A stretch of DNA of 27,154 nt. It comes from JAIFWC01 sp035688135. GTDB lineage: Bacteria > Patescibacteriota > Saccharimonadia > Saccharimonadales > UBA10212. The DNA lies in contig DASSNG010000054.1 of the NCBI GenBank assembly GCA_035688135.1, positions 1-27,154 of the forward strand, read 5' to 3'. The translations under genes and the position numbers were made by a program. Within the stretch, counting starts at the first letter, position 1; each line of letters opens with the position of its first letter. The notes beneath the pieces were generated by a model. That model was not told the origin of the DNA, ran no database searches, and was given only the letters and a program-made list of their open reading frames with translations. Positions 24,501 to 27,154 of the stretch are shown here, piece after piece.

Positions 24501-25356
24501 TATTTCCGGCAAGGTCAACCTTTGGGAAGAAGGGGACCACTATATAGTCCAGGTCACAGCTAAGAAGCAGAAGCCGATCGACATAGAACTTAACGGCCGC
24601 GCCGCCCAGGTGAAGGATGGAGAGGAAGTGAATGTCGGCGATGTGGTCGCAGCCCAGGAAGACGGCAGCGAGCCGCTGACCGCGCCGATGATAGGCAAGG
24701 TTAAGCTGGAAAACGGTACCGTGACTATCACGCCAACCTCAAAGACGATGTTCCGTTACGAGATCCCGGGCTTTAAGCAGATGCAGGTCGCGGACGGCGA
24801 TGAAGTTGTCGCCGGCCAGCGCCTGACCAATGGCTCCATCAATCTTCATGACCTTCTGCGCCTTCAGGGCGTAGAGGCCACCCAGCGCTACATCATGACC
24901 GAAATCCTATACATCTTCGCTAGTCAGGGCCAGACCATAGCCGACAAACACCTTGAGGTCATCGTCCGCCAGATGTTCAGCCGCGTCCAGATAGAGGACG
25001 CCGGCGACAGCGAGTTCATTACCGGTGACGTTGTATCTAAGATAGCCGTTGACGAAGCGAACAGCGAACTGCTGGTCAATAGCAAAAATCCCGTCAAATA
25101 CAATCAGCTGCTGCTGGGTATCACCAAGGCTTCATTGTCAACTGACTCGTTCCTGTCCGCGGCATCATTCCAGGACACTACCCGGGTACTTATCGCGGCC
25201 GCAACCAGCGGTAAGGTGGACCATCTATACGGCCTTAAAGAGAACGTCATCCTTGGCCGCCGTATACCGGTTGGCACCGGCGCTCGTACCGACGAGGAGG
25301 AAGACGCGGAGTCCACGCCGTTCGAAGAAATGGAAGCAGTTGCTTCTAAGGAGTAA
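21517..25356 (+). CDS. rpoC: DNA-directed RNA polymerase subunit beta'
   Basis: The beta' subunit, 1279 aa. The catalytic Mg-binding loop NADFDGDQM has D519, D521 and D523, and the bridge-helix region and the SIGEPGTQL trigger-loop area are present. The N-terminus EWSYGEVTKPETINYRTQKP is typical. Two features are not. Residues 63-90, where the four-Cys N-terminal zinc domain normally sits, read NPHDAKYKGVRSREAA with no Cys. The second site has lost three of four Cys: none at 841-849, C912 kept, and S919/S922 where CxxC is expected. The C-terminus is acidic. It starts two bases after the rpoB stop with GAGGAGG at 21503-21509, so the genes are co-translated. rpsL follows after 47 bases. Confidence 0.97.
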   Translation: MRQYSTGTNIADFDAVRLAIASPDDILEWSYGEVTKPETINYRTQKPERDGLFCERIFGPVKDINPHDAKYKGVRSREAAVDKNGELVTRSIVRRERMGHISLATPVAHIWFLRGTPSAMGLLLGMTVKNLERVAYFASYIIKSVDAEARDKIREDRQAEFKTAEEAINLRYENEAKAEGADIRALSEARNKELEELGKEAETFLAQIDSLEKFRLMSETEYRTLPEELAALISVGMGGSALKELLDEVDLEKLIDDLNKEAEEAKGQRKKKIMKRLRLLESMQRAGIKPSSLTLSVLPVIPPDLRPMVQLTGGRFATSDLNDLYRRVINRNNRLKKLMELNAPEVIRRNEQRMLQEAVDALIDNNSTRSGRAVAATGQRRRLKSLSDMLKGKQGRFRQNLLGKRVDYSGRSVIVAGPELKMYQCGLPKTMALELFKPFVIGRLIDQELAHNIRSATRMIEAGDSAVWDALDEVIKGKYVLLNRAPSLHRLSIQAFQPILIEGKAIQVPALVNKGFNADFDGDQMAVHLPLSRAAQAEAREIMAANHNLLKPADGTPILHVEQDIVLGAYYLTYERPGAKETESKPYASLEEVLMAFDTGVVTMQTRVVVPFRGEQRDTTVGRLIFNEIFPEDFPFQNVSMTKKRLQKVLAGIYQRYGQEKTAEIADDLKDLGFKYATQSGISIGMDDFSDLHTLEDIVAAGEKRATEVSEQYSAGLITDEERYRLTVEAWTDVDSKVEKALAEQFATEDNTMSIAVASGARGNLSQMKDSVGMIGIRADATGRAMELPVRSNYKYGLDPLEYFTATRGTRKSLIDIALRTADSGYLTRRLVDVAQDVFTINNEAEDPGFPVYRSDSEYIGTSMGDRLTGRYVAENVKKHIKAGELVTPEIAEAIQNDESVDKVNIMSVLSCTNSRGVSQKSYGIDLATGELVASDYPIGVIAAQSIGEPGTQLSLDSKHRAGAVTAGDDVTQGLTRVEELLEVRTPKGQAYLTDISGKVNLWEEGDHYIVQVTAKKQKPIDIELNGRAAQVKDGEEVNVGDVVAAQEDGSEPLTAPMIGKVKLENGTVTITPTSKTMFRYEIPGFKQMQVADGDEVVAGQRLTNGSINLHDLLRLQGVEATQRYIMTEILYIFASQGQTIADKHLEVIVRQMFSRVQIEDAGDSEFITGDVVSKIAVDEANSELLVNSKNPVKYNQLLLGITKASLSTDSFLSAASFQDTTRVLIAAATSGKVDHLYGLKENVILGRRIPVGTGARTDEEEDAESTPFEEMEAVASKE

Positions 25357-25382
25357 ATTTGTTAAACTTAACCACTGAATCC

Positions 25383-25398
25383 AAGGAGTTGTAAAGAG
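25383..25398 (+). promoter_or_regulatory. Ribosome-binding region of rpsL
   Basis: AAGGAG at 25383-25388 is 15 bases from ATG 25404, too far to be ideal, while AAAGAG at 25393-25398 is five bases away. Either could serve. No separate promoter is convincing in the 47 bases between rpoC and rpsL. Confidence 0.4.
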
Positions 25399-25403
25399 TA
25401 GTA

Positions 25404-25814
25404 ATGCCTACGATTAATCAATTGGTCCGAAAACCGCGCAAGATTGCTGGCGACAAATCAAAGTCACCGGCTCTGCAGCGCGTGGTAAACAATCTTAAGA
25501 CCAGAAGCTATGAAAAAGATGCGCCGTTCAAGCGCGGCGTATGCGTGCGCGTTACTACCAAGACTCCTAAGAAGCCTAACTCAGCCCTTCGCAAAGTCGC
25601 CCGCGTCCGGCTGACGAACGGCCACGAGGTATGGGCCTACATCGGCGGCGAAGGCCATAACCTGCAGGAACACGCCGTCGTGCTGGTACGAGGCGGCCGG
25701 GTGAAAGACCTGCCTGGCGTCCGGTACCATATAGTCCGCGGAAGCCTTGACCTTCAGGGCGTCCAGAACCGTAAGCAGGGCCGCAGCAAGTACGGCGCCA
25801 AGAGGCCCAAATAA
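25404..25814 (+). CDS. rpsL: 30S ribosomal protein S12
   Basis: S12 sits at the decoding centre of the 30S subunit and affects accuracy and streptomycin response. It is 136 aa. MPTINQLVRKPRK opens it; TTKTPKKPNSALRKVARVRLTNG and GGRVKDLPGVRYHIVRG contain the Lys and Pro positions known for streptomycin resistance changes, all wild type. The basic C-terminus QGRSKYGAKRPK is typical. Its TAA overlaps the rpsG ATG by one base (TAATG). Confidence 0.98.
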   Translation: MPTINQLVRKPRKIAGDKSKSPALQRVVNNLKTRSYEKDAPFKRGVCVRVTTKTPKKPNSALRKVARVRLTNGHEVWAYIGGEGHNLQEHAVVLVRGGRVKDLPGVRYHIVRGSLDLQGVQNRKQGRSKYGAKRPK

Positions 25815-26293
25815 TGCCGCGCAAAGTTACCAAGAGCCTGGTGCGGACCGTCCAGCCTGACCGCGTATACCAAAGCACCGCGGTGGCCAAGCTTATCAAC
25901 CGCGTCATGCTTGACGGCAAGAAACAGCTTGCTGAGCGGCTGGTCTATGACGGCATGCAAAAAGCCGCCGATAAACTGAAAGTCCAAAACCCACTTGAAG
26001 TGTTCGAGCAGGCCATGGGGAATATCCGCCCGCACCTGGAGACACGCAGCCGTCGTGTCGGAGGCGCCAACTACCAGATTCCTTTCGAAGTGAAAGGCCA
26101 GCGCCAGCAGCACTTAACAACTATGTGGTTCGTGGAAGCGGTACGTGCCCGCAGCGGCATGCCGACAGATGATCGTATAGCCGCAGAGCTGGTAGATGCT
26201 TATAACAACACCGGTTCTGCCGTAAAGAAAAAAGAAGACACGCATCGGATGGCTGAGGCCAACCGCGCCTTCGCCCATTTCGCGAGGAGTTAA
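25814..26293 (+). CDS. rpsG: 30S ribosomal protein S7
   Basis: S7 nucleates assembly of the 30S head and contacts tRNA in the E site. It is 159 aa. Recognisable segments are INRVMLDGKKQLAERLVYDGM, NPLEVFEQAMGNIRPHLETRSRRVGGANYQIPFEV and the C-terminal KKKEDTHRMAEANRAFAHF. The start overlaps the rpsL stop and its own stop overlaps the next ATG (both TAATG). No independent Shine-Dalgarno sequence is seen at its start, so translation probably depends on ribosomes finishing rpsL. Confidence 0.98.
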   Translation: MPRKVTKSLVRTVQPDRVYQSTAVAKLINRVMLDGKKQLAERLVYDGMQKAADKLKVQNPLEVFEQAMGNIRPHLETRSRRVGGANYQIPFEVKGQRQQHLTTMWFVEAVRARSGMPTDDRIAAELVDAYNNTGSAVKKKEDTHRMAEANRAFAHFARS

Positions 26294-26604
26294 TGAGAGC
26301 GCGCGACCCCGAGGTGGCTAACCTTATAGCTATCGAAGAGCCCTGCGCCGGATGCGTATTGGCGGAAGGCCATAGCGTCAGCCCGGACTATATTGAGTCG
26401 TCGGTTTCGGCCGAAGACGATATCGAGACCACCCTAACTGTAAGTTCATATAACGGCAGGCTGAGAACGACCGAGATAAGGCTGGCCGGCGTTGTCCGTA
26501 AGGAAGATGTTATAAGGGAATTAAATACGCCAATCGGCGGGAAAAGCGTGGCCTGCAATGCTCTGTGTGCCATGATTCAAAGAAAGAAAGAGGTTAATAT
26601 CTGA
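26293..26604 (+). CDS. Unrecognised 103-aa four-cysteine protein in the str operon
   Basis: A small, soluble protein that I cannot assign to any family. It has two Cys pairs, C18/C21 (EEPCAGCVLAEGH) near the N-terminus and C88/C92 (SVACNALCAMIQ) near the C-terminus, which could bind a metal. The middle is acidic and probably beta-rich (SVSAEDDIETTLTVSSYNG, TTEIRLAGVV). It is joined to rpsG by TAATG and to fusA by TGATG, a single-base overlap on each side, so it should be made in step with S7 and EF-G. Such coupling argues that it is a genuine gene with a translation-related role, but that role is inference. Confidence 0.8.
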   Translation: MRARDPEVANLIAIEEPCAGCVLAEGHSVSPDYIESSVSAEDDIETTLTVSSYNGRLRTTEIRLAGVVRKEDVIRELNTPIGGKSVACNALCAMIQRKKEVNI

Positions 26605-27154
26605 TGGCAGAAAAGAAATACGAACTAAAACAGCTCCGGAATATCGGCATCATAGCCCATATCGACGCCGGTAAGACCACCACTACGGAAGGGATACTTT
26701 ACCGTACCGGCTTAAAGCACAAGATTGGCGCCGTGCATGAGGGCGAGACTACGACCGACTGGATGGCCCAGGAAAAAGAGCGCGGCATCACCATCACTGC
26801 CGCCGCCGTCACCTGTTTCTGGAAAGACCACAAGATCAATATCATCGATACGCCGGGCCACATCGACTTCACCGTGGAAGTTGAGCGTTCACTGCGAGTG
26901 CTTGACGGCGCCGTGGTAGTTTTTGACGGCAAGATGGGCGTGGAAAGCCAGTCCGAAACCGTATGGCGCCAGGCGGACAAATATAATGTGCCGCGCATCT
27001 GCTTTATTAACAAAATCAACCAGACCGGCGGCGATTTCTATAAGTCGCTTGATTCAATCCATAACCGCCTGTCTAAGCGGGCTTTCCCGATCCACCTGCC
27101 AATCGGTTTCGAGCAATCGGTCAAGGGCGTCGTGGACCTGGTGGACATGAAGGC
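26604..27154 (+). CDS. fusA: Elongation factor G, N-terminal part (runs off the window)
   Basis: EF-G is the translocation GTPase; about 183 residues of the GTP-binding domain are visible. G1 is AHIDAGKTTTTE, G2 RGITI and G3 DTPGHIDF, all normal. G4 is N136-K137-I138-N139 (FINKINQTGGDF) instead of NKxD; the missing Asp is the residue that hydrogen-bonds guanine in GTPases. The ATG shares a base with the TGA of the preceding small gene. No independent Shine-Dalgarno sequence is obvious. The right edge of the window truncates the gene. Confidence 0.96.
   Translation, partial: MAEKKYELKQLRNIGIIAHIDAGKTTTTEGILYRTGLKHKIGAVHEGETTTDWMAQEKERGITITAAAVTCFWKDHKINIIDTPGHIDFTVEVERSLRVLDGAVVVFDGKMGVESQSETVWRQADKYNVPRICFINKINQTGGDFYKSLDSIHNRLSKRAFPIHLPIGFEQSVKGVVDLVDMK

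Noticed and set aside
25357..25403. Half-palindrome TTGTTAAACTTAACC before rpsL as a fourth copy of the dispersed motif
   Set aside because: The half-sites are in the wrong order and spacing; it does not match TACTTAAC-NN-GTTAAGTA.
1..27154. Alternative genetic code with TGA read as an amino acid
   Set aside because: TGA ends murT, gatD and the 103-aa gene at the expected C-termini, and no in-frame TGA interrupts conserved genes.
1..27154. CRISPR arrays, insertion sequences, phage or transfer genes
   Set aside because: No regularly spaced direct repeats, transposase or integrase motifs, or composition islands were seen; the window is core housekeeping sequence.

Overview
This window is a dense stretch of bacterial housekeeping genes that uses the standard code: TAA, TAG and TGA all act as stops, for example TGA at the ends of murT, gatD and the small gene before fusA. 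The gene content suggests a monoderm bacterium with amidated peptidoglycan (MurT/GatD pair, bifunctional class A PBP). Short intergenic gaps, the rpoB-rpoC-rpsL-rpsG-x-fusA order and the diverged core proteins make a Patescibacteria/CPR member, perhaps Saccharibacteria, my best guess. That assignment is inference from general character, not from a database match.

Layout. 1-279: the 3' end of a coiled-coil protein. 430-1776: radA, facing convergently into a large class A PBP gene (1773-4808, minus). 4961-8207: tyrS-murT-gatD, tightly packed. 8225-11238: NUDIX hydrolase-recG-rsmD. 11257-11341: tRNA-Leu(UAG), then glutamate dehydrogenase (11358-12554). 12571-14070: two minus-strand genes, a guanylate-kinase-like P-loop protein and a polytopic membrane protein. 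14134-17820: hisS, trigger factor, a 127-aa unknown and clpP, each with its own promoter-like sequence. 17990 to the end: rpoB-rpoC-rpsL-rpsG-unknown-fusA (fusA runs off the window). No mobile elements, CRISPR or rRNA were seen.

How it fits together. MurT/GatD would amidate lipid II, which the PBP polymerises and cross-links. Trigger factor and ClpP handle nascent and damaged protein, and a perfect CIRCE (HrcA) operator overlaps the clpP promoter. RadA and RecG serve recombination and repair. The last 9 kb is the transcription/translation core operon.

Most notable observations: (1) a long palindrome, TACTTAAC-NN-GTTAAGTA at its core, occurs three times: before radA, inside recG and inside gdhA. 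(2) RpoC lacks the cysteines of both usual zinc sites and MurT lacks its zinc ribbon, although RadA keeps its C4 finger. (3) At least six genes have a -10 hexamer ending 8-10 bases before the start codon, which predicts leaderless mRNAs. (4) EF-G has NKIN in place of NKxD in the guanine-recognition motif. (5) An unrecognised 103-aa four-cysteine protein is locked between rpsG and fusA by 1-base stop/start overlaps on both sides.
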